In this document: positions 46,366 through 55,600 of the stretch, piece by piece
Numbering within the stretch: the stretch's first letter is position 1
Layout: each line of letters begins with the position of its first letter
Source: Methylovorus glucosotrophus
Lineage (GTDB): Bacteria; Pseudomonadota; Gammaproteobacteria; Burkholderiales; Methylophilaceae
Direction: 5' to 3'
DNA: 64,000 nt
NCBI RefSeq assembly: GCF_009858335.1
Contig: NZ_VMSE01000001.1
Coordinates: 310,001-374,000 of the forward strand
Notes under the pieces: model-generated
Database searches by the model: none
Told to the model about the DNA's origin: nothing
Seen by the model: only the letters and a program-made list of their open reading frames with translations
Made by a program: the position numbers and the translations under genes

Positions 46366-46382
46366 AAGCAAACGCTGTGCCA
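46366..46382 (-). promoter_or_regulatory. Sigma-54 promoter A (proximal)
   Basis: Minus strand TGGCACAGCGTTTGCTT matches the TGGCAC-N5-TTGC consensus fully, with GG and GC ten bases apart. The predicted start is about 46357, 75 bases before the terminator stem. Confidence 0.85.
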
Positions 46383-46415
46383 GCTCTTGAGGCGGCATTC
46401 TCTGCTATTTTCCTG

Positions 46416-46433
46416 GGGCAAACGGGGTGCCAA
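46416..46433 (-). promoter_or_regulatory. Sigma-54 promoter B (distal)
   Basis: Minus strand TTGGCACCCCGTTTGCCC also matches the consensus fully. It lies exactly 50 bp upstream of promoter A and shares GTTTGC and TGGCAC with it. A transcript from here would be about 50 nt longer. Confidence 0.8.
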
Positions 46434-46453
46434 AGCTGAAAAATGTGCATTTG

Positions 46454-46470
46454 TGCACCATGAATGTGCA
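46454..46470. promoter_or_regulatory. NtrC (NRI) binding site upstream of the sigma-54 promoters
   Basis: TGCACCATGAATGTGCA is close to the NtrC consensus TGCACCAWWWTGGTGCA, with TGCAC and GTGCA half-sites. Its centre is about 105 bp upstream of the predicted start from promoter A, a usual enhancer position, and about 56 bp from B. Further TGCA half-sites lie beside it. No gene is recognisable in 46470-46560. Confidence 0.68.
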
Positions 46471-46559
46471 AACCCACGCAATGGCTTGATGACGTTATGC
46501 CAATCTACGGATGTGGCTGCGGTTTAGGTCGCCACATTGTGAAGAGTTTAATGAACAAT

Positions 46560-46589
46560 AAAAAACGGGCGCATTGCTGCGCCCGTTTT
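46560..46589 (-). terminator. Terminator of the torF-glnK-amtB operon
   Basis: Minus strand AACGGGCGCA, loop GCAA, TGCGCCCGTT followed by T-rich sequence, 28 bases beyond the amtB stop. It nearly repeats the terminator at 46255-46281. Confidence 0.88.
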
Positions 46590-46616
46590 GACTAACTGCT
46601 ACTTAAGCGTCAAGGC

Positions 46617-48056
46617 TTAGTAGTGGTAAGCACGTTCACCATGTTCAGTGGTGTCCAGACCTTCGCGCTCGGACTCTTCGCTTGCACGCAGGCCGATGAC
46701 GATGTCAACAATCTTGAACAGGATGTAGCTGATAACGCCAGTCCATACCACAGTAATACCTACTGCGATGGCTTGGGTCGTTACTTGCTGGCCCATGGTC
46801 ACGCCTTCAGCATAACCAACACCGCCGAAGTCTGCAGACATCAGTGCGCCAGTTGCAATGGCACCCAGGATACCGGCGATACCGTGTACACCGAACACAT
46901 CCAGAGAGTCATCATAACCCAGTGCATTCTTCAGCTTGGTAACGGCCCAGAGGCTGATGAAGCTGGCCAGGAAGCCGAGGATGATGGAACCCATAGGGCC
47001 GATGAAGCCGCAAGCAGGGGTGATGGCAACCAGACCAGCAATCGCGCCAGAAGCAGCACCCAGCATGCTTGGTTTGCCCTTGAACAGCCATTCAGCAAAT
47101 ACCCAGCCAACAACAGCGGCACCAGTAGCAAGTTGTGTGTTGATCAGAACCAGGCCAGCAACACCATCAACAGCCAGTTCGCTACCTACGTTGAAACCGA
47201 ACCAACCCACCCACAGCAAGGAGGCGCCAATCAGCGTCATCACCAGGTTGTGTGGAGGCATGGCTTCTTTGCCGTAACCAATACGCTTGCCGATAACCAG
47301 GGCACCTACCAGCGCTGCAATACCAGCGTTGATGTGCACAACAGTACCACCAGCAAAGTCCTTGGCGCCGTGACCGTTAAACAGTGGGCCAGCATCGCTC
47401 AGCAGACCGCCGCCCCAAACCATGTGGGCGATTGGGATGTAAACGAAGGTCACCCACAGTGCCAGGAACAGCAGCACGGCTGGGAACTTGGTACGCTCGG
47501 AGAAACCACCGATGATCAGGGCTGGCGTAATGGCAGCAAAGGTCAGCTGGAAGGTGATGAAGACATACTCAGGGATAACACCGCTGAGGCTGTCAGGCGT
47601 CACACCTGCCAGGAAAGCTTTGCTCAGGCCGCCGACAATCGCGTTCCCTTCCGAGAAGGCCATACTGTAGCCATATACGGCCCACAACACGGAGATCAGG
47701 GAGAAGGCAACGAATACCTGCATGCCCACGGACAGCATGTTCTTGGTGCGAACCAGGCCGCCGTAGAACAGAGCCAGGCCAGGTACCGCCATCATCACGA
47801 CCAGCACAGTGGCAGTGATCATCCAGGCAGCGCTGCCGGTATCCAGTTTTGGTTCTTCAGCAGCAGCGGCAGGTGCGGCTTCTGCAGGAGCGGCTGCCTC
47901 AGCGGCAGGCGCTGCTTCAGCTGGGGCAGCTGCAGGTGCTGCCTCGGTGGTGGTGGCTGCCGGAGCTTCATCTTCGGCAAAACCAATGGTGCTGGCGCCC
48001 AGTGTGCCCAGGCCCAACATACCAACTAATGTAATCAGAGATAAAAATCGTTTCAT
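46617..48056 (-). CDS. amtB: Ammonium transporter
   Basis: Trimeric ammonium channel/transporter of the inner membrane. The 479 residues comprise a signal peptide (about 27 residues, ending GFA), then a 45-residue Ala/Pro/Glu-rich low-complexity linker, then the eleven-helix Amt core. ALFYGGLVRTKNMLSVGMQV, FVYIPIAHMVWGGG and DFAGGTVVHINAGIAALVGA carry the family signature (the last contains the first of the twin His). FGVHGIAGILGAIATGAL bears the second His. The unusual part is the long linker before helix 1. It follows glnK by 12 bases, the standard glnK-amtB order, and the whole unit is under sigma-54 control. Confidence 0.96.
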   Translation of the reverse strand: MKRFLSLITLVGMLGLGTLGASTIGFAEDEAPAATTTEAAPAAAPAEAAPAAEAAAPAEAAPAAAAEEPKLDTGSAAWMITATVLVVMMAVPGLALFYGGLVRTKNMLSVGMQVFVAFSLISVLWAVYGYSMAFSEGNAIVGGLSKAFLAGVTPDSLSGVIPEYVFITFQLTFAAITPALIIGGFSERTKFPAVLLFLALWVTFVYIPIAHMVWGGGLLSDAGPLFNGHGAKDFAGGTVVHINAGIAALVGALVIGKRIGYGKEAMPPHNLVMTLIGASLLWVGWFGFNVGSELAVDGVAGLVLINTQLATGAAVVGWVFAEWLFKGKPSMLGAASGAIAGLVAITPACGFIGPMGSIILGFLASFISLWAVTKLKNALGYDDSLDVFGVHGIAGILGAIATGALMSADFGGVGYAEGVTMGQQVTTQAIAVGITVVWTGVISYILFKIVDIVIGLRASEESEREGLDTTEHGERAYHY

Positions 48057-48068
48057 GGCTGTCCCCTA

Positions 48069-48463
<395 letters not shown>

Positions 48464-48504
48464 CCAGTTTAACTAAACAATTTAACCTTGAGGGTTAAAT
48501 GAAT

Positions 48505-49329
48505 TTAGAAGGTTTTTTGAACGAAGAACGTGAATGCATCACGGCCCAGGTTGCGGTTGTTGGTGCCAGCGTTTTTCCAGCCGTCATCACCAGCATCGGT
48601 ACCAGTGTAGTAACCACCTACGTTTACACCGTTAGCCCAGGTCTTAACTGCACCCAGTTTCCAATCGGTGTAGGTATACACCTTGTCATTGTCGATGCGA
48701 GTTGCACCGGCAGTGGAAGTGCCATCAAAGTACTGATAACCAACGTGAGCGATCAGCGAGTAGCCAGTGTCAGCGAATGGGTACAGAACGTTAGCTTCAA
48801 CATAGTTGGAACCACGGCCATCTTCAACACCGAAAGCGCCCTTGGACACAACATAAGAGTTCTTTACAGTGATCCAATTCCAGCCCAAAGCACCGTAGAT
48901 TTCAGTGGTGTTAGGATCGGTCAGGCCAGCAGCGCCCAGGCCACTTTCCTTGGAGCCTGGATAGAAATATTGCAGGGCACCGATGTCGTAAGTAATGCCA
49001 GTGTCGCCAATGGTATTCTTGTAACCACCGTAAACGTCAACTTCCAAGCTGGAATCTTGCTTGTAGCCGCCATCCTTTACCCAGCTAACGTTAGAACCCC
49101 AGGAGCCCAGGTAGAAACCGCTGGAGTGGGAGTAGTCAACGCCGCCTTGCAGAGCTGGCTCGCGACCAGTTTGGGTCAAGCCACGGAAAATGTATTGGCT
49201 GTAAAGGCCAATGTTGTAAGAGAAAGTGTGTGGCGAAGTAGCTTCTTCAGCGGCAGCGTCGGCGGCCAAAACGGCAGCAGGTGCTGCGAAGGTGCCAAGA
49301 ACGGCTACCAGTAAAAGCGATTTACGCAT
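48505..49329 (-). CDS. TorF-family putative porin
   Basis: A 274-residue outer-membrane protein with a signal peptide (MRKSLLLVAVLGTFAAPAAV, cut after LAAD-type Ala). The TorF family core is SYNIGLYSQYIFRGLTQTGR, then EPALQGGVDYSHSSGFYLGS, and alternating beta strands ending in FTFFVQKTF with a terminal Phe. It is consistently found in front of glnK-amtB in betaproteobacteria, which suggests passage of a nitrogen compound. The start at 49329 is supported by GAAAGGAAATTCA. A longer frame continues upstream but crosses the sigma-54 promoter. Substrate not known. Confidence 0.87.
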   Translation of the reverse strand: MRKSLLLVAVLGTFAAPAAVLAADAAAEEATSPHTFSYNIGLYSQYIFRGLTQTGREPALQGGVDYSHSSGFYLGSWGSNVSWVKDGGYKQDSSLEVDVYGGYKNTIGDTGITYDIGALQYFYPGSKESGLGAAGLTDPNTTEIYGALGWNWITVKNSYVVSKGAFGVEDGRGSNYVEANVLYPFADTGYSLIAHVGYQYFDGTSTAGATRIDNDKVYTYTDWKLGAVKTWANGVNVGGYYTGTDAGDDGWKNAGTNNRNLGRDAFTFFVQKTF

Positions 49330-49380
49330 TGAATTTCCTTTCAGAGTAAAAAAACAACATAAAACGAGCAACAAACATAA

Positions 49381-49397
49381 AGCAACACTCGTGCCAA
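49381..49397 (-). promoter_or_regulatory. Sigma-54 promoter of torF-glnK-amtB
   Basis: Minus strand TTGGCACGAGTGTTGCT matches TGGCACG-N4-TTGC perfectly. The predicted start is near 49371, 42 bases before the porin start codon. Confidence 0.9.
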
Positions 49398-49490
49398 AAA
49401 GACAAAGCACGGAAAAACATTGAGTTACAATGCTAAAGTAATGAGCTGGGTGAAACAATGAGAGTATTTCCTTGTTTACAATAATTTGCG

Positions 49491-49505
49491 GCACCCCGAT
49501 GGTGC
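49491..49505. promoter_or_regulatory. NtrC binding site of the torF-glnK-amtB promoter
   Basis: GCACCCCGATGGTGC is a perfect inverted repeat GCACC-N5-GGTGC, the NtrC core, centred about 127 bp upstream of the predicted start. It lies 67 bp ahead of the divergent ubiK. No second site is clear. Confidence 0.75.
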
Positions 49506-49571
49506 GTTTACATATGTATGCGCGCACTGAATAACAGCCGATATGGCGTAATGGATGGAGGTAAATGAAAC

Positions 49572-49838
49572 ATGAATACGGCTTTTTTGAATGATTTGTC
49601 ATTGAAAATAAAGGAAATTTCCGAATCATCCCCATTGGGCGATCTGGAAAAGAATTTAAATGCACTATTACAGGGCGCGTTCACCAAGTTGGAGCTGGTT
49701 TCTCGAGAGGAATTTGACGTACAGGCCGATTTGTTGCGGGTTGCAAGGCAACAGCTGGATGAGGCGCAGATTAAATTGGAAAAAATGGAACAAAAACTGA
49801 CAGAACTGGAAGTTTTGTTGCAAAAAACCAACAGTTAG
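49572..49838 (+). CDS. ubiK: Ubiquinone biosynthesis accessory factor UbiK
   Basis: An 88-residue coiled-coil protein of the UbiK/YqiC (BMFP) family, which supports aerobic ubiquinone assembly as a complex with UbiJ and binds membranes. The typical pattern is LGDLEKNLNALLQGAFTKLE, LVSREEFDVQADLLRVARQQ, then the heptad helix QIKLEKMEQKLTELEVLL. The length matches the family. It is divergent from torF and nine bases ahead of comM; the ubiK-comM order is common. Confidence 0.9.
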   Translation: MNTAFLNDLSLKIKEISESSPLGDLEKNLNALLQGAFTKLELVSREEFDVQADLLRVARQQLDEAQIKLEKMEQKLTELEVLLQKTNS

Positions 49839-49847
49839 ATGTGAATC

Positions 49848-51338
49848 ATGTCACTTGCGGTCATTAAAAGTCGTGCATTGTGTGGCATGGATGCACCACC
49901 AGTGGATGTGGAAGTGCACCTTGCCAATGGATTGCCCAGCTTTACGATAGTCGGCTTACCCGAAGCTGAGGTGAAGGAGAGCAAAGATAGAGTACGCGCT
50001 GCCTTGCAGACGGCGCAGTTCGAATTTCCTGCTCGCCGCATTACGGTCAACCTAGCGCCCGCCGATCTTCCCAAGGAAAGTGGGCGCTATGATTTGCCGA
50101 TCGCGATCGGGATTCTGGCGGCGTCCGGCCAATTGCCGATAGAGGGTTTGGCGCAATATGAAATGGCTGGAGAGCTCGCTCTCACCGGGGAGCTGCGCCC
50201 CGTCAAAGGGGCCTTGGCCATGACCTATAAAGCCTGGCGCGATGGCCGGGCTTTTATTTTGCCCGAAGCCAGTGCAGCGGAAGCTGCGCTGGTGACGGAT
50301 GCGCAGATACTGCCCGCCAGCAGCTTGCTTGCGGTATGCGCGCATTTGCTTGGTCAGTCGCCGTTGGCATTGCAGCAGCCGGAAGTGCCATCCACCACGC
50401 TAGCTTATGCTGACTTCGCCGACGTGAAAGGGCAGGCGCATGCCAAGCGTGCTTTGGAAGTGGCGGCGGCAGGCGGGCACAGTATCTTGATGCAAGGACC
50501 GCCGGGCACTGGGAAGTCCATGCTGGCCGCCAGATTGCCAGGTATTTTGCCCGCGATGACCGAAGAAGAAGCATTGGAATCCGCCGCCATTCAGTCGCTC
50601 AACGGCGCGTTTCGAGCAAGCGCTTGGCGGCAGCGGCCTTACCGAGCGCCACACCACACGGCATCGGCGGTGGCGCTGGTGGGAGGCGGCAGTGTGCCAC
50701 GCCCGGGCGAAATATCCCTGGCGCACCACGGCATTCTGTTTCTGGATGAAGTGCCGGAGTTTGATCGCAAGGTGCTTGAGGTGCTGCGCGAGCCGCTGGA
50801 ATCCGGACGCATCACCATCTCCCGAGCTGCCCGGCAGGCGGACTTCCCCGCGCGCTTCCAGCTGGTAGCCGCGATGAATCCCTGCCCTTGCGGGTATCTG
50901 GGGCATTACAACAATAAATGCCGCTGCACGCCTGACCAGGTGTCGCGCTATCGCCATCGTCTTTCCGGCCCGCTGATGGATCGTATCGACATGCATATAG
51001 AAGTACCTGCCTTGCGCGACGATGAATTGCTGGCGCGTGAGAGCAGTGAAAGCAGTGATGTGGTGCGTCGCCGTGTCGAGGCTGCGCGTGCGCTGCAAGT
51101 GCAACGCCAGGGGAAAGCCAATGCACTATTGGAAAGTCATGAGATCGATATCTGGTGCGAGCTGGATGCCCAGGGCCAAGCCTTGGTAAAGCAGGCCATC
51201 AATCGTCTCAACCTGTCCGCCCGGGCGTATCATCGGATATTGAAGCTGGCCCGCACGATTGCCGATCTGGCGCGTGCCAGGGATATCGCGACTGCGCATG
51301 TGGCCGAGGCGATTCAGTACCGCAAGCACGAAATATAA
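49848..51338 (+). CDS. comM: ComM/YifB-family Mg-chelatase-like AAA+ ATPase
   Basis: A 496-residue hexameric helicase. The family promotes branch migration when natural transformation brings in DNA. An N-terminal LonC-like domain (GLPSFTIVGLPEAEVKESKD, and PADLPKESGRYDLPIAIGIL) precedes the AAA+ domain with Walker A MQGPPGTGKSMLAARLPGIL. Walker B is ILFLDEVPEF, and CPCGYLGHYNNKCRCTPDQV provides the zinc-like Cys cluster. Given the type IV pilus genes in this window, competence is plausible but unproven. Confidence 0.93.
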   Translation: MSLAVIKSRALCGMDAPPVDVEVHLANGLPSFTIVGLPEAEVKESKDRVRAALQTAQFEFPARRITVNLAPADLPKESGRYDLPIAIGILAASGQLPIEGLAQYEMAGELALTGELRPVKGALAMTYKAWRDGRAFILPEASAAEAALVTDAQILPASSLLAVCAHLLGQSPLALQQPEVPSTTLAYADFADVKGQAHAKRALEVAAAGGHSILMQGPPGTGKSMLAARLPGILPAMTEEEALESAAIQSLNGAFRASAWRQRPYRAPHHTASAVALVGGGSVPRPGEISLAHHGILFLDEVPEFDRKVLEVLREPLESGRITISRAARQADFPARFQLVAAMNPCPCGYLGHYNNKCRCTPDQVSRYRHRLSGPLMDRIDMHIEVPALRDDELLARESSESSDVVRRRVEAARALQVQRQGKANALLESHEIDIWCELDAQGQALVKQAINRLNLSARAYHRILKLARTIADLARARDIATAHVAEAIQYRKHEI

Positions 51339-51351
51339 AGGCTTAAATCTC

Positions 51352-52395
51352 ATGGAAAAATACCATTCCGCCTGGCTTGAAGAAATGCGATCCGCCTGCA
51401 TTTACAGGCAAATGTCAGTGCAGGAGCCCGTCGAGGCCCATCGCGAACTGTTCAAACAGCTGGCCGCCGAGGCGGAGTCTCAAGCCGGCATATGGCATAA
51501 ACAAGGCATAGCCAAGGGTGTGGCTATGCCCCAGTCCTATCAGCCCGAGTTGCGCACTCGTGTGGTGCTGTTGTTGCTGCGTAGCCTGGGAGGCCGGCGA
51601 TTGAAGCCCTTGCTGGCTGCCATCAAGATACGCGGCCTATCCGTTTACCGTCAGCCGCGGCAGCAGAATGAACATCCGACGCCGCTTTCCATTAATGACG
51701 TCGAGCTTGGTCATCGTAATGCGGGTACCAGCGGCGGCCTGCGCGCTGCCGTGTTTGGGGTAAATGATGGTCTGGTCTCGATTGCATGCCTGGTCATGGG
51801 CGTCGCCGGAGCGGCGGCCAATGTGTCGACCATCCTCATGACCGGCGTGGCTGGTTTGCTGGCCGGGGCATTTTCCATGGCAGCGGGCGAGTATATTTCT
51901 ATGCGTTCGCAGCGTGAAATGTTTGAGTATCAGATCGGGCTGGAACGCGATGAGCTGGCGCAATACCCCGAACAAGAGGCGCGTGAGCTGCAGCTGATTT
52001 ATCAGGCCCGAGGCTTGAATGAAACCGAAGCGCGGGCCTTGGCCGAGCGCATGGTGGCCGACCCGGAAAAAGGCCTGGATGCCCTGGCGCGGGAAGAGCT
52101 GGGTTTGAATCCCGATGAGCTGGGCTCGCCGTGGACGGCGGCCCTGTCCTCCTTCCTGGCGTTTACTTTTGGCGGGGTGGTGCCACTGTTGCCCTATCTG
52201 CTGGGCGGCGGTGCCCATGCGCTGATGGGGGCGATTGCCCTGACGGCGCTGGCCCTGTTTGGCATAGGCGCTGCCTTGTCCCTGTTTACCGGGCGAAATG
52301 CCTGGCAGGGGGGGCTGCGTATGCTGTTGATTGGTAGCGCTGCAGGTGCCATGACCTACTGGATAGGCAGCTTGCTGGGCACGTCGGTGGTTTGA
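51352..52395 (+). CDS. VIT1/CCC1-type transporter with N-terminal ferritin-like helix domain
   Basis: A 347-residue protein. Residues 1-130 are a helical, ferritin-like (rubrerythrin-related) domain, with EPVEAHRELFKQLAAEAESQ as likely metal-binding helix. Residues 130-347 are the VIT1/CCC1 membrane domain: RAAVFGVNDGLVSIACLVMG, GAFSMAAGEYISMRSQREMF and helices ending in TYWIGSLLG. Family members export or store iron or manganese. It follows comM by 13 bases. Iron is the most likely substrate, from the family only. Confidence 0.87.
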   Translation: MEKYHSAWLEEMRSACIYRQMSVQEPVEAHRELFKQLAAEAESQAGIWHKQGIAKGVAMPQSYQPELRTRVVLLLLRSLGGRRLKPLLAAIKIRGLSVYRQPRQQNEHPTPLSINDVELGHRNAGTSGGLRAAVFGVNDGLVSIACLVMGVAGAAANVSTILMTGVAGLLAGAFSMAAGEYISMRSQREMFEYQIGLERDELAQYPEQEARELQLIYQARGLNETEARALAERMVADPEKGLDALAREELGLNPDELGSPWTAALSSFLAFTFGGVVPLLPYLLGGGAHALMGAIALTALALFGIGAALSLFTGRNAWQGGLRMLLIGSAAGAMTYWIGSLLGTSVV

Positions 52396-52531
52396 ACCAG
52401 AACTGGTGTCAGGCAGTGACAGGCAAATGATGTCTCAAAATGCCTTGATCTGAACCCGTTATCGCAATTGCAGTCCTATGACCCTCGTTGTCTGCCATGA
52501 GCCAAGGAAAGCTGCGCATAAACAATCGCCT

Positions 52532-52560
52532 GTGCCTGAAAGCAGTGCCTGTTTTATAAT
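52532..52560 (+). promoter_or_regulatory. Probable promoter of metH
   Basis: A perfect TATAAT at 52555-52560 lies 84 bp upstream of metH; the -35 (GTGCCT, 52532) is weak. No SAH, SAM or cobalamin riboswitch was seen in the 248-bp gap (52396-52643). Confidence 0.45.
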
Positions 52561-52643
52561 GACGCCTTTGTCTTAACACCTGCTGACCGCAAGGTCTGCG
52601 CATGGCTGTCATGCCAGACTAGCCATCACTATATGAGCGCCCC

Positions 52644-55600
52644 ATGAACCAGCCGTCTACGTTATCCACTGCCATTCCCATCTCTGCCACTGAGGTTCGC
52701 CTGCGCGAGCTGCTGGCAGAGCGCATCCTGATTCTGGATGGCGCCATGGGGACCATGATTCAGCGCTACAAGCTGACAGAGGAAGATTATCGCGGGGGCC
52801 CGCAGGGCCGGTTTGCCGATTTCAAGCCAGGCTTGGCATTTTGCCCCAATGGCGATGGCTGTGGGTGTGGTCAGCCGCATGCAGCGCCTGCAGAGGGCGA
52901 GGCGCGCGAACTGTTCGTCAAAGGCAATAATGAGCTGCTGACATTGACTCAGCCGCACATCATTCAGGAAATCCACGAGCAATATCTGGCGGCAGGTGCC
53001 GATATTATCGAGACCAATACCTTCGGCGCGACCACGGTTGCGCAGGAGGATTACCACATGGCGCATCTTGCGTTTGAGATGAACGTGGAAGCCGCCAAGC
53101 TGGCACGCGCTGCTTGCGACAAATACAGCACGCCGGACAAACCGCGCTTTGTGGCAGGCGCGCTCGGCCCTACGCCAAAAACCGCGTCCATTTCCCCCGA
53201 CGTTAACGATCCGGCTGCCCGCAATATCACCTTCGATCAGCTGGTAAAGGCGTACCTGGAGCAGACCATTGCGCTGGTGGAAGGCGGTGCCGATATCCTG
53301 CTGGTGGAAACCATTTTTGATACGCTGAACTGCAAAGCCGCGCTATTTGCGATTGATGCCTACTTTGAGCAAAGCGGCAAGCGGCTGCCCATCATGATTT
53401 CCGGCACGGTAACAGATGCTTCCGGCCGCATACTCTCTGGTCAGACGGTACCTGCCTTCTGGCATTCCGTGCGCCATGCCCGGCCACTGACCATAGGCCT
53501 TAACTGTGCCTTGGGTGCCGCGCTGATGCGGCCTTATGCCGAAGAGTTGTCCAAGATCGCCGATACCTTTGTCTGCATCTACCCCAATGCCGGTTTGCCC
53601 AACCCGATGTCGGACACCGGCTTTGACGAGGAGCCGCAGGATACCTCCAGCCTGCTGAAAGAATTTGCCGAGAGCGGTTTTGTGAATGTGGCGGGCGGCT
53701 GCTGCGGCACCACCCCTGCCCATATCCAGGCCATTGCCGAGACGGTGAAAAACATCGCCCCACGCCAGGTGCCTGCGCCTCGCCATGCCACGCTGCTGGC
53801 CGGTCTTGAGCCTTTTATCATTGATGACAGCTCCCTGTTTGTGAATGTGGGTGAGCGTACCAATGTCACCGGTTCCAAAGCCTTTGCCCGCATGATCCTG
53901 AACGAGCAGTATGAGGATGCCCTGCAGGTGGCGCGTCAGCAGGTAGAAAACGGCGCGCAGGTGATCGATATCAACATGGATGAAGGCATGCTGGACGCCG
54001 TGAAGGCGATGACGCACTTCCTGAATCTGGTTGCCTCCGAGCCCGATATCGCCCGCGTGCCCATCATGATCGACTCTTCCAAGTGGGAAGTGATCGAGGC
54101 GGGCTTGAAATGTGTGCAAGGCAAGTCCATCGTCAATTCCATCTCCATGAAGGAAGGCGAAGCCGAGTTTCTGCGGCAGGCGCGCCTGTGCCGTCGCTAT
54201 GGCGCCGCAGTCATCGTTATGGCCTTTGATGAAAAAGGCCAGGCGGATACCTATGAGCGCAAGATCGAGATCTGCAAACGCGCTTATGATTTGCTCGTAA
54301 AAGAGGCGTCTTTCCCACCCGAAGACATTATCTTCGACCCCAATATCTTTGCTGTTGCCACCGGTATTGAGGAGCACAACAACTATGCCGTGGATTTCAT
54401 CAATGCCACCCGCTGGATCAAGGAAAACCTGCCTTATGCCAAGATTTCCGGCGGCGTTTCCAATGTGAGCTTCAGTTTCCGCGGCAATGACCCGGCACGC
54501 GAAGCCATCCACACCGTGTTCCTGTATCACGCCATCAAGGCGGGCATGACCATGGGTATCGTCAATGCCGGCATGGTCGGTGTGTACGATGATCTGCCTG
54601 CCGAGCTGCGTGAGCGTGTGGAAGATGTGGTGCTGAACCGTCGCGAAGATGCCACCGAGCGCATGATCGAGTTTGCGGCCACCCTCACGGCGGGCGGCAA
54701 GAAAGAAGCGCCCACGCTGGAGTGGCGCGGCACGCCCGAGCAGCCGGTATCGGTGGGCAAGCGGCTGGAACATGCCATGGTGCATGGCATTACCGAATTT
54801 ATTGTGGAAGACACCGAGGAAGCGCGCCAGCAAGTGATGGCCGCCGGGGGCCGCCCGATCAATGTGATCGAAGGCCCGCTGATGGATGGCATGAATGTGG
54901 TGGGTGATCTGTTTGGTCAGGGCAAGATGTTCCTGCCGCAGGTCGTGAAATCTGCGCGCGTGATGAAGCAGGCCGTAGCCCACCTGATTCCCTTTATTGA
55001 GGAAGAAAAAGCCGCGGAAGAAAAGCGCACCGGCGTGGCCGCCAAGCCCAAGGGCAAGGTGGTGATTGCGACAGTAAAAGGCGATGTGCACGATATCGGC
55101 AAGAATATTGTGTCGGTGGTGCTGCAGTGCAACAACTTCGAGGTGGTGAACATGGGCGTGATGGTGCCGTGCTCGGAAATTCTGGCGACCGCCAAGGTTG
55201 AAAACGCCGACATCATCGGCTTGTCGGGCCTGATCACGCCGTCGCTGGAAGAAATGGCCTATGTCGCCAAGGAAATGCAGCGCGACCCGCACTTCCGTAT
55301 GCTGAAGATACCGCTGTTGATTGGTGGCGCGACGACTTCGCGTGCGCATACTGCAGTCAAGATTGCACCGAATTATGATGGGCCAGTGATCTATGTGCCG
55401 GATGCCTCGCGCTCGGTATCTGTGATGCAGTCGCTGCTGACGCCCGAGCAGCGTGAGAGCTACATCAATGAAGTTGCCGCGGATTATGACCGCGCGCGTA
55501 CTCAGCATGCCAATAAAAAAGGCCCGACCATGCTGACCCTGGCCGAAGCGCGGGCCAACAAGGTCAAAGCCAGGTTTGATGGGGCGAATGCTCCGGTGAA

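Noticed and set aside
46230..46481. 83-codon minus-strand frame across the sigma-54/small-RNA region
   Set aside because: It crosses both sigma-54 promoters and the terminator, has no ribosome-binding site, and has a Cys/His/Leu-random composition.
52396..52643. SAH, SAM or cobalamin riboswitch upstream of metH
   Set aside because: None of the conserved cores could be found; the region shows only a -10 element and the start of metH.
53343..55508. 721-codon open frame opposite metH
   Set aside because: Same reason: His/Arg-rich shadow of a strongly biased coding strand, with no ribosome-binding site or family.
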